From Streptomyces sp. NBC_01775 (GTDB lineage Bacteria; Actinomycetota; Actinomycetes; Streptomycetales; Streptomycetaceae): a stretch of DNA of 64,000 bases. Below, piece by piece: positions 7,067 to 14,602 of the stretch (the stretch's first letter is position 1; each line of letters opens with the position of its first letter). The DNA lies in contig NZ_CP109104.1 of the NCBI RefSeq assembly GCF_035917675.1, positions 496,001 through 560,000 of the forward strand, read 5' to 3'. The position numbers and the translations under genes are program-made. The notes under the pieces were generated by a model. That model ran no database searches. It was not told the DNA's origin and worked only from the letters and a program-made list of their open reading frames with translations.

Positions 7067-7399
7067 ATGAGGGTATCCGCTGCAAGCCATAAGAGTCACC
7101 CTGAAACCTCTGACCAGCAGGTTTCCGCCTTCCTCCCCCTCCCTCGTATCGCGTCGGCTCCGCTGCCGGATCTGCTGGCGTCGGTGAACGGCGAGATCGT
7201 CGTCCTGGACGAGCTGGACGACCCGAACTTGTTCGGTGGGATTGTGGAGCGGCGGGACACTGGCCGTGTGCTGTTTGCGATGCCGCCGCGGCGGCCGACG
7301 GGCGAGCGTGAGCGCTGCGTGCGTGTTCTGCTGGCTCATCGGGAGGGCTACAGCCGGGATCAGGTGCGGTCGGCGTTCGCTGGGGGGTGCGTGGCGTGA
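7067..7399 (+). CDS. Hypothetical protein of the mobile element
   Basis: 110 residues, ATG at 7067 with GAAAGGA upstream. After a polar N-terminus it reads PLPDLLASVNGEIVVLDELD, then LFGGIVERRDTGRVLFAMPP, and ends in a short helix (YSRDQVRSAFAGG). No family is recognised. Its stop overlaps the start of the next gene, and both end at the terminator at 7675. Confidence 0.65.
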   Translation: MRVSAASHKSHPETSDQQVSAFLPLPRIASAPLPDLLASVNGEIVVLDELDDPNLFGGIVERRDTGRVLFAMPPRRPTGERERCVRVLLAHREGYSRDQVRSAFAGGCVA

Positions 7400-7659
7400 G
7401 CGGCTCGGTGGGCTTCCATGAGGTGATCGCGTCCCCGGAGCGCGTCGCGGAGATCGATGCGGCGGTGTACGCGGATCCGAAGCGTGCGGCTCGTTTGCGG
7501 ACGCTGTGCCGGTTGGCGGAGTCGACATCGTCGCTGGCCGAGATGCGGGCGATCTGCGCGGAGCTGGCTGAGCTTCAGCGTGAGGGTCTGGCGGAGCTGA
7601 ACGAACGCCGGGCGGCGGATGGACTGCCGGTGTGGAGGGCGCAGCCGCCGCAGGTGTGA
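7396..7659 (+). CDS. Small helical hypothetical protein
   Basis: 87 residues using the GTG at 7396, which overlaps the previous stop as GTGA; an in-frame GTG at 7387 is an alternative. The protein is almost all helix (RAARLRTLCRLAESTSSLAE, then ICAELAELQREGLAELNER). No motif or membrane segment. It closes the short rightward operon. Confidence 0.7.
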   Translation: MSGSVGFHEVIASPERVAEIDAAVYADPKRAARLRTLCRLAESTSSLAEMRAICAELAELQREGLAELNERRAADGLPVWRAQPPQV

Positions 7660-7674
7660 CCCGCCACGAAAGGA

Positions 7675-7700
7675 GGCCCCCACCGTCTGGTGGGGGCCTT
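7675..7700 (+). terminator. Rho-independent type terminator
   Basis: A perfect 10-bp stem, GGCCCCCACC (7675-7684) with GGTGGGGGCC (7689-7698), has a four-base loop and is followed by TT. It lies 15 bases after the rightward operon and 11 bases before the end of the leftward gene at 7711, so it can serve both convergent transcripts. Confidence 0.8.
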
Positions 7701-7710
7701 CGTCGTGCTG

Positions 7711-7884
7711 TCAGTCGCGGGTTCGCACGCACCTGGGGCAGATCCATCGTGCGCCGAGGATGCGCCGCATGCGGGTGTCGGGGTGGTCGGGGCACGCGGG
7801 TGTGGTGCTTCCGTCTGCGGCCCGGGGGGCTGGCCGGTGGAGGTAGGGGGCGGCCCATTTGCGGCCGTCTTCATTCCTCTTCAT
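7711..7884 (-). CDS. 57-residue zinc-finger-like small protein
   Basis: ATG at 7884 to TGA at 7711, overlapping the end of the gene before it by 14 bases. The product begins MKRNEDGRKWAAPYLHRPAP and carries CPDHPDTRMRRILGARWICP followed by RCVRTRD. The spacing C-x2-H ... C-x2-C fits a small zinc finger, in keeping with many other zinc-ribbon products in this series. It is the last gene of the long leftward series. Translation is inferred from the motif and the close packing. Confidence 0.5.
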   Translation of the reverse strand: MKRNEDGRKWAAPYLHRPAPRAADGSTTPACPDHPDTRMRRILGARWICPRCVRTRD

Positions 7885-7972
7885 CGCCGCCGTCCTCGTT
7901 TTCGGGTTCGGGTGCGGTGACGGTCTCTTCTTCGAACAGGTCGTAGCCGTTGCCTTCGTCTTGTCCGCCCAT
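7871..7972 (-). CDS. 33-residue acidic peptide
   Basis: ATG at 7972 has GGGAGG eight bases upstream. The product is short and very acidic: MGGQDEGNGYDLFEEETVTA, then a tail with EPENEDGGDEEE. Its end overlaps the start of the zinc-finger-like gene, which suggests coupled translation. No known family. Acidic DNA-mimic proteins occur in mobile elements, but that is speculation here. Confidence 0.4.
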   Translation of the reverse strand: MGGQDEGNGYDLFEEETVTAPEPENEDGGDEEE

Positions 7973-7999
7973 GTGACCTCCCGGCTCGGTCACTCCAGG

Positions 8000-8212
8000 T
8001 TAGCCCGGCGGCACGGGCGGTACAGAGGATTCGTCCCCTTCGGGCCGCGCGTAGAGCCACACGCGCACGGTGCCGTCTCCGGCCGGCTCAGGATCAGAGG
8101 GCCCTCCCCCGCCGGTGAGCATGGCGAGGTGGTAGCCGGTGCGGACGGCGAGCTGCGGGTCGGCGGCTTCGATGGTGATCCGGACGGTGCCGGGCTGGTC
8201 GAGGGGCGTCAT
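8000..8212 (-). CDS. Small hypothetical protein
   Basis: 70 residues from ATG 8212: MTPLDQPGTVRITIEAADPQ..., then RVWLYARPEGDESSVPPVPP. The alternating hydrophobic pattern (TVRITIEA, TVRVWLYAR) suggests a small beta fold. The ribosome binding site is weak. It lies in the same leftward series. Function unknown. Confidence 0.6.
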   Translation of the reverse strand: MTPLDQPGTVRITIEAADPQLAVRTGYHLAMLTGGGGPSDPEPAGDGTVRVWLYARPEGDESSVPPVPPG

Positions 8213-8264
8213 GCCGAGGTGGACAGCCGAAGGCCCCCGCCGGGTTGCTGGCGGGGGCCGGAGT

Positions 8265-8456
8265 TCACTCGGTCGTGGCGGGCTGAGCGATCCACCACCA
8301 GTGGGTGGGCTCGAGGTCGGGTTCGCGATCGGCTTGGTCGAACGAGGCGTCGAGGCACACCTGGCAGACGGGGAAGCTGTAGCCGCTGCGGGTGCGGACG
8401 AGGGCGACGACGCTGGTGCAGGATCCGAGACGTGCGGGGCAGACGGACGTGTTCAT
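8265..8456 (-). CDS. Cys-rich small protein
   Basis: 63 residues from ATG 8456, overlapping the upstream stop as ATGA. It contains CPARLGSC near the start and CQVCLDASFD near residue 33, enough for one zinc site, and ends PTHWWWIAQPATTE. A longer in-frame leader inside the upstream gene is Arg/Pro-rich and not credible. No named family. Confidence 0.7.
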   Translation of the reverse strand: MNTSVCPARLGSCTSVVALVRTRSGYSFPVCQVCLDASFDQADREPDLEPTHWWWIAQPATTE

Positions 8457-9088
8457 GCGGCGGCCCTTTCCGCCAACGGCAGCTGCCTCAGTTCCGCCCA
8501 CCCGTACTGCTGGCCGCAGCCGCAGCGCCGTCCGGGGGTGTCGAGGGTGATGCGCAGGTGGGCGCCGCACACGCAGGCGACGGTGACGCGACGGGGCGGG
8601 GTCTCACCGGACACCTGCGCCTTGCACGCGCCTGCGAGCTGCCCGACCTCGCGCACGAACTCGTCGAACGCCACGTGATTTTCGGCGGCCCAGGGCAGGA
8701 GGTTGCGGAGGCGCTGCACGGTCTGGTCGCACTGCTGCTGGAGACCGCCGGCCCATCGGGGGTGGGTGTAGCCGAGCTGCTCGTGCCAGTCGATCAGCCA
8801 CGTCTGGAGGACGGTGACGACGCCGCCGCGGGCCTGGAGTGAGAGCGGCGCCAGGCGGACCGGTATGGGCGCGGTCTTACTGCCGGACACTCGCCCTCCC
8901 TCCCCGCTCCTGCCGGGGGCCATGACGTAGCTGAGTTGGGCGTACATGCCGCGCGGGCCGGCGAGGTCGGCGAGGTTCTCGTCCACCCTACGGACGCAGA
9001 TGCTGCATCCGTAGTGGCCGATCTCGTGGTCCCACAGGCCGCGTCCGCACGAGACGCAGGCGGTACGGATATCGAGGTCGTCGTACAT
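8453..9088 (-). CDS. Double zinc-ribbon hypothetical protein
   Basis: 211 residues, ATG 9088. An N-terminal ribbon (ACVSCGRGLWDHEIGHYGCS, then IC) and a C-terminal ribbon (CVCGAHLRITL ... RRCGCGQQYGW) flank a helical centre with WLIDWHEQLGY and FDEFVREVGQLAG. Such proteins are seen in actinophages and integrative elements and are presumed nucleic-acid binding. No enzymatic motif is seen. The following gene overlaps by ATGA. Confidence 0.8.
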   Translation of the reverse strand: MYDDLDIRTACVSCGRGLWDHEIGHYGCSICVRRVDENLADLAGPRGMYAQLSYVMAPGRSGEGGRVSGSKTAPIPVRLAPLSLQARGGVVTVLQTWLIDWHEQLGYTHPRWAGGLQQQCDQTVQRLRNLLPWAAENHVAFDEFVREVGQLAGACKAQVSGETPPRRVTVACVCGAHLRITLDTPGRRCGCGQQYGWAELRQLPLAERAAA

Positions 9089-9139
9089 CGAGTGCTCCTG
9101 TCGTACCGGGGGGGTGCCGGTGGGGCGGCCGGGCGGGGT

Positions 9140-9412
9140 TCAGGCGGCTTGGGTGTAGCCGTCGTCCCAGGGGAGGGCGAGGCCGTCTCCCCAGACGCGG
9201 GGGACGAGGTGAACGTGCAGGTGGAACACGGTTTGGGTGGCTTCGGGGCCCATGCTCGTGAGTCCGTTGGCGGCCTGGAGTTCGAGGTCGCGGGCGAGGG
9301 TGGCGGTCCGCTGCCAGGTGGCGCCGGTGATGGCGGGGTCGTCGGCGAAGTCGCGGACGTGGGTGCGGGGGATGACGAGGAGATGCCCGGCGACGACGGG
9401 CCCGAGGGGCAC
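9140..9412 (-). CDS. HIT-family protein, N-terminus apparently cut off by a frameshift
   Basis: The open part gives 90 residues (GTG at 9412) with AGHLLVIPRTHVRDF and the histidine triad HLHVHLV, so the HIT fold is clear. HIT proteins act on nucleotide phosphoramidates or dinucleotides. The usual first strands are missing from this start, but the same frame upstream reads TIVREWPDALAIVPLG, a perfect HIT continuation without a start codon. An ATG at 9531-9533, overlapping the previous stop, opens another frame (MVTTTVDRGPYRPRIP...). 9140-9533 is 394 bases, one more than a multiple of three, consistent with a single-base shift near 9470-9490. Confidence 0.75.
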   Translation of the reverse strand: MPLGPVVAGHLLVIPRTHVRDFADDPAITGATWQRTATLARDLELQAANGLTSMGPEATQTVFHLHVHLVPRVWGDGLALPWDDGYTQAA

Positions 9413-9526
9413 GATGGCGAGCGCGTCGGGCCATTCGCGGACGATGGTTGCGGGGGCGCGGCCGGCGGCGGGTGACGGGTGCGACGGGGATACGGGGCCG
9501 GTACGGGCCTCGGTCCACGGTCGTGG

Positions 9527-10354
9527 TCACCATTCGCCGTCCAGGTCGTCGTTGGGGATGGTCTCGCCGTCGAGGACCCGTGTGGTGGTGCAGGGCCAGG
9601 TGGCGGGCTGCGCGGGCCAGCTGCCGTCGCCTTCCCAGCCGGAGCAGTGTCCGCAGATGTCGCTCGGGCTGAAGTGGCGCGGCTGGTGCAGGGCGCGCAG
9701 GGCGGCGAGTTGGTTCTCCAGGGCGACGGCCCAGTCCCGCGCCGACTCCCGCTCGGCGCGGAGCCGGTCGAGTTCGGGTTGGACTGCGGCGAGCATGAAC
9801 GCGGCGATGCCGGGCCGCACGGTGGAGCTCGGGAGCTCTTCGTGGGCGGCCCTGTTGCGTTCGAACTCCCACTGGGCGACGAGGAGCCTGTCCGCCAGCG
9901 TTGCGGTGGCCGTCGCCGTGGACGCGTCGGGGTGGTTGCCGGTGGGGCAGTCGTCGGCGTGGGTGAATGCCCCGGTGTCGGGGTCGCACTCGCCGGTGCA
10001 CACGCCGAGGTCGCCAGCGCCCGCCTGCGGGCCTGTGGTGGCCTCGGGCGTCTCCGTGCCCGCCGGAGGGGCTGCGGGGCCGTCAGACGCCCGCGTGGGA
10101 CCCGTGGCGGGGGCGGTGGAGGAGTCGGCGGCTGCCCAACGGCCGGGCACAACCGGCTCCCACGGCCCGTGCGTTACGCGACGGCGAATCACCGGGACCG
10201 ACTGCCCGTTGACGCGCGGCCGGTCACCGGGCACCAACGTGTCGCCGTCCACCCACCGGAAGAACTCCCACTCGGACGGCGGCGTGGGCGGAAGCTGACC
10301 GGGATCCAGCGGCTTCGGGGCCGGTTCGGGGGTACCGCTCGGTGTCAGGGTCAT
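9527..10354 (-). CDS. Hypothetical protein with Cys cluster
   Basis: 275 residues from ATG 10354 (ATGA overlap with the upstream gene). It opens Pro-rich, then has EWEFFRWVDGDTLVPGDRPR, a low-complexity middle (residues about 90-140), a helical segment (VQPELDRLRAERESARDWAV) and ICGHCSGWEGDGSW near the end. This may be a small zinc site plus a coiled coil. No known function. It ends where the frameshifted HIT gene begins. Confidence 0.7.
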   Translation of the reverse strand: MTLTPSGTPEPAPKPLDPGQLPPTPPSEWEFFRWVDGDTLVPGDRPRVNGQSVPVIRRRVTHGPWEPVVPGRWAAADSSTAPATGPTRASDGPAAPPAGTETPEATTGPQAGAGDLGVCTGECDPDTGAFTHADDCPTGNHPDASTATATATLADRLLVAQWEFERNRAAHEELPSSTVRPGIAAFMLAAVQPELDRLRAERESARDWAVALENQLAALRALHQPRHFSPSDICGHCSGWEGDGSWPAQPATWPCTTTRVLDGETIPNDDLDGEW

Positions 10355-10803
10355 CGGGACGTCTCCCAAGCGGTGATCGCGGTGACCAGGGCGGGGGAAC
10401 CGTGCCACTGGCCGGGCCGGTGTTTGACCGCCTGACCGGCGGTGGCCAGCTCCCCAGCGGAAGCGGCCACCTGGGCCGGGTTCGCGTACCCGTCGACCGG
10501 CAGCACGGCCGGATCACTGTTGGATCCGTCGCGGAGCTTCTTCGCCCACAGCCAGACGGGGCCGCGCTCGGCCTCGCCTTCCTCGCGACCGGGGTGCCAC
10601 TCCCAGATCAGCAGCAGCCCCTCGGGCCACCGCTCGGCGTCAAGCCCGGACTCCTCCAGGGTGAGGACGGCGTTGAGGATGCAGTGGAGGCCACGGGTGT
10701 CGGCGGCCGAGGTCCAGGTGTCACCCACGTCAAGTCCGACGGCGGTGAGCGCATCGGTGACGGCGTCGATGTACGGGTCGTGCGGCAGGGTGCGGTCGTT
10801 CAT
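10351..10803 (-). CDS. Hypothetical protein
   Basis: 150 residues from ATG 10803, with GAAGGAG upstream and a TGATG overlap with the previous stop. The sequence is globular (DPYIDAVTDALTAVGLDVGD, then LLLIWEWHPGREEGEAERGP, then PVWLWAKKLRDG). It has no motif I can assign. The in-frame leader further upstream is Pro/Arg-rich and lies inside other genes, so it was left out. Confidence 0.75.
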   Translation of the reverse strand: MNDRTLPHDPYIDAVTDALTAVGLDVGDTWTSAADTRGLHCILNAVLTLEESGLDAERWPEGLLLIWEWHPGREEGEAERGPVWLWAKKLRDGSNSDPAVLPVDGYANPAQVAASAGELATAGQAVKHRPGQWHGSPALVTAITAWETSR

Positions 10804-10955
10804 CAGGTCTCCTTCGGCTGGTAGTTGGCGATGTCGGGCAGGTCGTGGATGCGGGGGATGCGGCCGAGGCGGATCGCGAGCTGGGCCAGACGCGTGCGGC
10901 GGCGACGGGGTGTGCGGGCCGGGGACGGCCGACGCGGCGTGGGCGGGGCGGTCAC
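10803..10955 (-). CDS. 50-residue basic small protein
   Basis: GTG at 10955 overlaps the stop of the methyltransferase gene (GTGA) and its TGA overlaps the next ATG (TGATG). The product is Arg/Pro-rich at its N-terminus, then RTRLAQLAIRLGRIPRIHDL, ending PDIANYQPKET. It is too short for the usual size cut-off but is locked in place by both overlaps. Function unknown; it may bind nucleic acid. Confidence 0.5.
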   Translation of the reverse strand: MTAPPTPRRPSPARTPRRRRTRLAQLAIRLGRIPRIHDLPDIANYQPKET

Positions 10956-12541
10956 GCGGCCATGCCGATCTCGCGCTGCGGTTCGGCATGCCGGTCGATC
11001 TCTTCGCCGGTGACGGCCTCGACGAGGGCGCACAGGAGGATCTCGGCGGCGTTCGGGGTGACGGCGTTCCCGTACTGCCGCACCCGCTCCCGCTTCGAGC
11101 CGATCACCGTGTAGTCGTCCGCGAACGACATGGCGCGGCCGATCTCCTGCGGCTCCAGCATGCGGAACAGCACGTCGTCGATCGCGGGCTGGCCGTGGAC
11201 GACGGCATACCGGTCGCGGGTCGTCAGCGCACCCACCGGTGCGGCGGCCGGACGCGAGGTGCCGTTGCCGTAGTACGGGAGCAGCATGTGCTCGGCGACA
11301 TGCTGCGGGGTGACGAGGCCGTGGTGGTTCCCGGAGGCGGTCACCGTTGCCAGTGACTCGGCGACGGACCGGGCCACGGAGCCACCGCCGCGCAGTTCGG
11401 CGATGAACGGCAGCCACGCGAGGCCGGTCTCGTTGCGGGCGGTCTGGGCCCGCAGGGGACGGTGCGCATCGGCGGCGACTTTCCCGTCGCGGCCCTCGAC
11501 CGGGACCATCAGGGGCGGGATGGCGAGGGCGTCGTTCTCACGGGTGGTGCGGGCCGGCATCGGGTCGAGGATGCTCGTCGCCGAGTTCCTCCACGTCCCG
11601 CCGGCGGGGACCATCATCGGCTGCGCGAACCGCTTCAGCCCCTCCTCGATGCGTTTGAGGGTCTTGTCCGCGAGAGGCTTGGCGCGGTCGCCGATGCGCT
11701 GCCCGGGGAGAGACCAGTCGATCGCCGCCAGGGCCGGAAGCGCCTCGGGCTCGACCACCGAGTTGCGGCAGGCGGTGTTCGGGCACCGGTACACGTACTG
11801 CGAGCGGTAGCGGCCCATGTCCCGGCCCGGGGCCTTCCACGCCTGGATCGCCTGCACCGGCCCGCACGTGTCGCACAGGGCGCGGGGCCGTAGCCACTTG
11901 TCCCAGTCGGGGGTGCGGCCCAGGGACTCGTGCCAGTAGCCGACATACAGCCTGTCCCTGGACTGCGGGGCGGCGTGCACGCTGCGCGGGTTGGCGTGCA
12001 TCGAATTGAGGGCGATGACCCGTGTCTTGTAGCCGAGCTTGTGGATCTCGCCGATCCACCGGTCCCAGTCGGTCCAGGCGCGGACGTCGGTGACGTTCTC
12101 CACGATCCCGGCCTTCACGAGGCCACCGCGCTCGATGACGCCGCGCAGGTACAGCGGCACCTCCTCCATCAGGGCACGGGACTCTTCCTCGAGGGTGGGC
12201 TCCTCCTCGTCGTCCTGCGCCGCGAGGAGGGAGAACAGGTCGCCCTGCATGGCGTTGTCAAAGGAACGCTTCTTGCCCTTCGCCACGCTCCAATTGGTAC
12301 ATTCCGGACTAGCCCAGAAGATGTCGGTGACGGGCCAGTCCCACACCGGGGCTTTGCGGATGTCGCCCTGGTAGTGGTCGGTGGTGGGGAAATTCGCGGC
12401 GTGCGACTCGATCGCGCGGGCCCAGTGGTTCGCCGCGCGCTCGACCCGGACACCGGGCACGGCGTGCGCACCCTGCGAGCTGCCACCCGCACCACAAAAC
12501 CAGTCCATAACCGTCAACGCGTCGTTGTCGTTGCGGAACAT
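10952..12541 (-). CDS. C5-cytosine DNA methyltransferase
   Basis: 529 residues from ATG 12541 (TGATG overlap). Motif I is VMDWFCGAGGSSQGAH. Motif IV appears as ASPECTNWS, with Cys where the catalytic Cys stands (usual PPCQ-type loop replaced by SPECT). ENVTDV is motif VI, APQSRDRLYVGYW is motif VIII, and RQYGNAVTPNAAEIL is motif X. An insert of about 200 residues between VIII and X includes a zinc-like CDTCGP...CPNTAC. It probably methylates element DNA, guarding it from host restriction. No cognate endonuclease is seen nearby. Confidence 0.9.
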   Translation of the reverse strand: MFRNDNDALTVMDWFCGAGGSSQGAHAVPGVRVERAANHWARAIESHAANFPTTDHYQGDIRKAPVWDWPVTDIFWASPECTNWSVAKGKKRSFDNAMQGDLFSLLAAQDDEEEPTLEEESRALMEEVPLYLRGVIERGGLVKAGIVENVTDVRAWTDWDRWIGEIHKLGYKTRVIALNSMHANPRSVHAAPQSRDRLYVGYWHESLGRTPDWDKWLRPRALCDTCGPVQAIQAWKAPGRDMGRYRSQYVYRCPNTACRNSVVEPEALPALAAIDWSLPGQRIGDRAKPLADKTLKRIEEGLKRFAQPMMVPAGGTWRNSATSILDPMPARTTRENDALAIPPLMVPVEGRDGKVAADAHRPLRAQTARNETGLAWLPFIAELRGGGSVARSVAESLATVTASGNHHGLVTPQHVAEHMLLPYYGNGTSRPAAAPVGALTTRDRYAVVHGQPAIDDVLFRMLEPQEIGRAMSFADDYTVIGSKRERVRQYGNAVTPNAAEILLCALVEAVTGEEIDRHAEPQREIGMAA

Positions 12542-12753
12542 CAGGCGGCTTCTCCTTCGGCTCGGATCTGGGGTGCGGGCGGGAGTTGGCGGCCGGGCAC
12601 GAGCGCCCAGGAGCAGGACCAGACGTGGCGGCAGGCGGGGCACCGGTAGGCGGCGGTGAGGGAACCGCCCGTGGCAATCCCCGACGCGGGGCGAGTCGGA
12701 CCGGCCAGGCAGCGGGGGCAGCAGTCCGCGTAGTGCGGGTTGTGGTCGCTCAC
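12541..12753 (-). CDS. Small zinc-ribbon protein
   Basis: 70 residues from GTG 12753, overlapping the upstream stop as GTGA. Two CPxC knuckles are present: CCPRCLAGPTRPASG and YRCPACRHVWSCSWALVPG. This is a classic zinc ribbon, as in many small products of this element. It is coupled to the methyltransferase start by TGATG. Exact role unknown. Confidence 0.75.
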   Translation of the reverse strand: MSDHNPHYADCCPRCLAGPTRPASGIATGGSLTAAYRCPACRHVWSCSWALVPGRQLPPAPQIRAEGEAA

Positions 12754-13247
12754 GCCGCCGCCTCCACGAGGCGCTGGTATTCGGCATCGGCGGCGGCGAT
12801 GTCGCGGCATACCCAGTCACAGCGCTGCCCGTTGTAGGGCTGCCGCACATCGGATCCGGTGCGCTGCCGCTGGATGTCGTGCTCCCGCTGGTGAAGCTGC
12901 TCGGGAGTGGTCCAGTCGACATCGCCGGGGGTACGCCCCGGGGTGCGCCCGCAGCCGTTGAACTTCATGCTCGCGAGCCCGGCGACACGGTCGGTGTAGG
13001 CGTCGCCGTTGCGCTGGGCGTACAGCCAGCGGGCGAATGTGGGTTCCAGTCGTGCGGCGGGCTGCCGTCCGGAGCCGGGACAGGTGGTCACCCAGTAGCC
13101 GGCGCTGTCGCAGACGATCGGGGCGTCCGAGTCGAGCGGCTGGTCGTGCTTGTACAGCCGCCCGTTCTTTCGGATGCGGATCTCGCCCTCGCACGCCGGG
13201 CACAGGCCGAGGCTGGGCAGCGGGTGTGTTGCGGTGATGGTGTTCAC
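12750..13247 (-). CDS. Hypothetical protein with N-terminal zinc ribbon
   Basis: 165 residues, ATG 13247 overlapping the helicase stop (ATGA). The N-terminus has LCPACEGEIRIRKNGRLYKH and later VTTCPGSG, a ribbon-like pair. The C-terminal half is helical, with a QLHQREHDIQRQRTGSDVRQ segment. Other domains are not recognised. Its position after the DnaB-type helicase suggests DNA metabolism. Confidence 0.75.
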   Translation of the reverse strand: MNTITATHPLPSLGLCPACEGEIRIRKNGRLYKHDQPLDSDAPIVCDSAGYWVTTCPGSGRQPAARLEPTFARWLYAQRNGDAYTDRVAGLASMKFNGCGRTPGRTPGDVDWTTPEQLHQREHDIQRQRTGSDVRQPYNGQRCDWVCRDIAAADAEYQRLVEAAA

Positions 13248-14602
13248 CAGATGGCTCCTGTCTCGCTGTAGCCGGTGTAGGGATCGGCGTCGATCGGGAT
13301 GTAGGGGACCCAGGGCCAGTCGGCGCCCTGCTTCACGAACTTGGGCCAGTCGCGTTCATCGCGGGAACCACGCCAGGGGATGACGGACCTGCCGCGGGCG
13401 CCGTCGACGTTGGCCGCGGACTTGTCGTCCGTCACCGGGCGCAGGCCGAAGCCGAACTCAGGCCAGCGCATCCACAGCGACGAGCCGAGGGGGCGCAGGG
13501 AGCGGGGTCCGATGTTGCCGCCGTGGGGGCTGTGGGCCTCCATCAGGACGGCACAGTTCGCGGTCGCCCTCGCCTCGTCGATAACGACGGACACCTTGCG
13601 GGCCAGTTCCTCGGAGTTGGGGTCGCCCGCGTGGAGCCGGTAGACGGGGCCGATGACGAGGACCTCGGGCTTGATGCGCTCGACGTTGCGCATGACCCAC
13701 GCCCGGTCTTGGGCCCTCGTCAGGTCGACGCCCTTGGGTCGGCACTCGATGTGGAACATGCCGCGGTACAGCCCGCGCTTTGCCCGCTGGGCGGCGTTGA
13801 GAAGCGGCCGGTACTTGCGGCGGGATGCCGGTTTGCCGTTCTCGCAGTCGAGGACGAGGACGCTCACCGGGTCGGGCCGAGTGTTCGGGTCGAAGGGGTG
13901 GATGCCGGCGCCCATCTGGACGGCCATCTGCCGAAGCAGGGTGGACTTGCCGCCGCCTTCTGCCGCCGTGAGGATCAGCCGGTCGCCGCGTTCGATGAGG
14001 CCGTCGACGAGCCAGTCGTAGGTGTCTTCGTGCTGGACGAAGTCGAGGAGGTCTTCGACGGGGAGGTCCTCGCCGGCGCGGCCTCGGTCGCGGATGTCGC
14101 GGGCCATGGCGACGGCCTGCTCGACGAGGTCGAAGGTGTCGCCGTCGGTGCTGTAGCCCATCTGGACGAGTCGGGTGCCGAGCTCGACGAGGGCGCGGCG
14201 CAGCGCCCGGTCGGTGATGATCTCGGCGTAGTACTCGGCGTTGGCGGCGGTGGGCACGGCCTGGACGAGGCTCTGGATGTAGCCGGGGCCGCCGACGTGG
14301 GTGATGTCGCCGCTGTCGGCGAGGTACTTGCAGAGGGTGATGGGGTCAACGGCCAGTTTGTCGGCGTGCATCTTTCCGATGGCGGCGAGGATGGTGCCGT
14401 GTGCGGGCCGGTACATGGCGGCGGGGTCGAGAGTGTCGAGGACTGCCTTGCAGGCGCGGGCGGAGAGCATGCAGGCGCCGAGGACGCTCATTTCGGCGTC
14501 GATGTCGTTGGGCGGGATCCGCTCGAAGCCGGCTACGGGGGCGGGCTGCGCGGGCTCGTCGTCCCAGTGGATGTCGGTGGGGCGGGTGTCGAGGTCGGTC
14601 AT
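13244..14602 (-). CDS. DnaB-type replicative helicase / RecA-like ATPase
   Basis: 452 residues. The N-terminal 120 match the DnaB N-terminal domain (IPPNDIDAEMSVLGACMLSA). The C-terminal RecA-like core has Walker A LTAAEGGGKSTLLRQM near residue 215, Walker B-like VSVLVLDCENG, and a further box EVLVIGPVYRLHAG. The core looks like the AAA_25/RepA helicase type more than the canonical DnaB core. It follows the putative initiator gene directly (TGATG) and so should be the element's own helicase. Confidence 0.85.
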   Translation of the reverse strand: MTDLDTRPTDIHWDDEPAQPAPVAGFERIPPNDIDAEMSVLGACMLSARACKAVLDTLDPAAMYRPAHGTILAAIGKMHADKLAVDPITLCKYLADSGDITHVGGPGYIQSLVQAVPTAANAEYYAEIITDRALRRALVELGTRLVQMGYSTDGDTFDLVEQAVAMARDIRDRGRAGEDLPVEDLLDFVQHEDTYDWLVDGLIERGDRLILTAAEGGGKSTLLRQMAVQMGAGIHPFDPNTRPDPVSVLVLDCENGKPASRRKYRPLLNAAQRAKRGLYRGMFHIECRPKGVDLTRAQDRAWVMRNVERIKPEVLVIGPVYRLHAGDPNSEELARKVSVVIDEARATANCAVLMEAHSPHGGNIGPRSLRPLGSSLWMRWPEFGFGLRPVTDDKSAANVDGARGRSVIPWRGSRDERDWPKFVKQGADWPWVPYIPIDADPYTGYSETGAIW

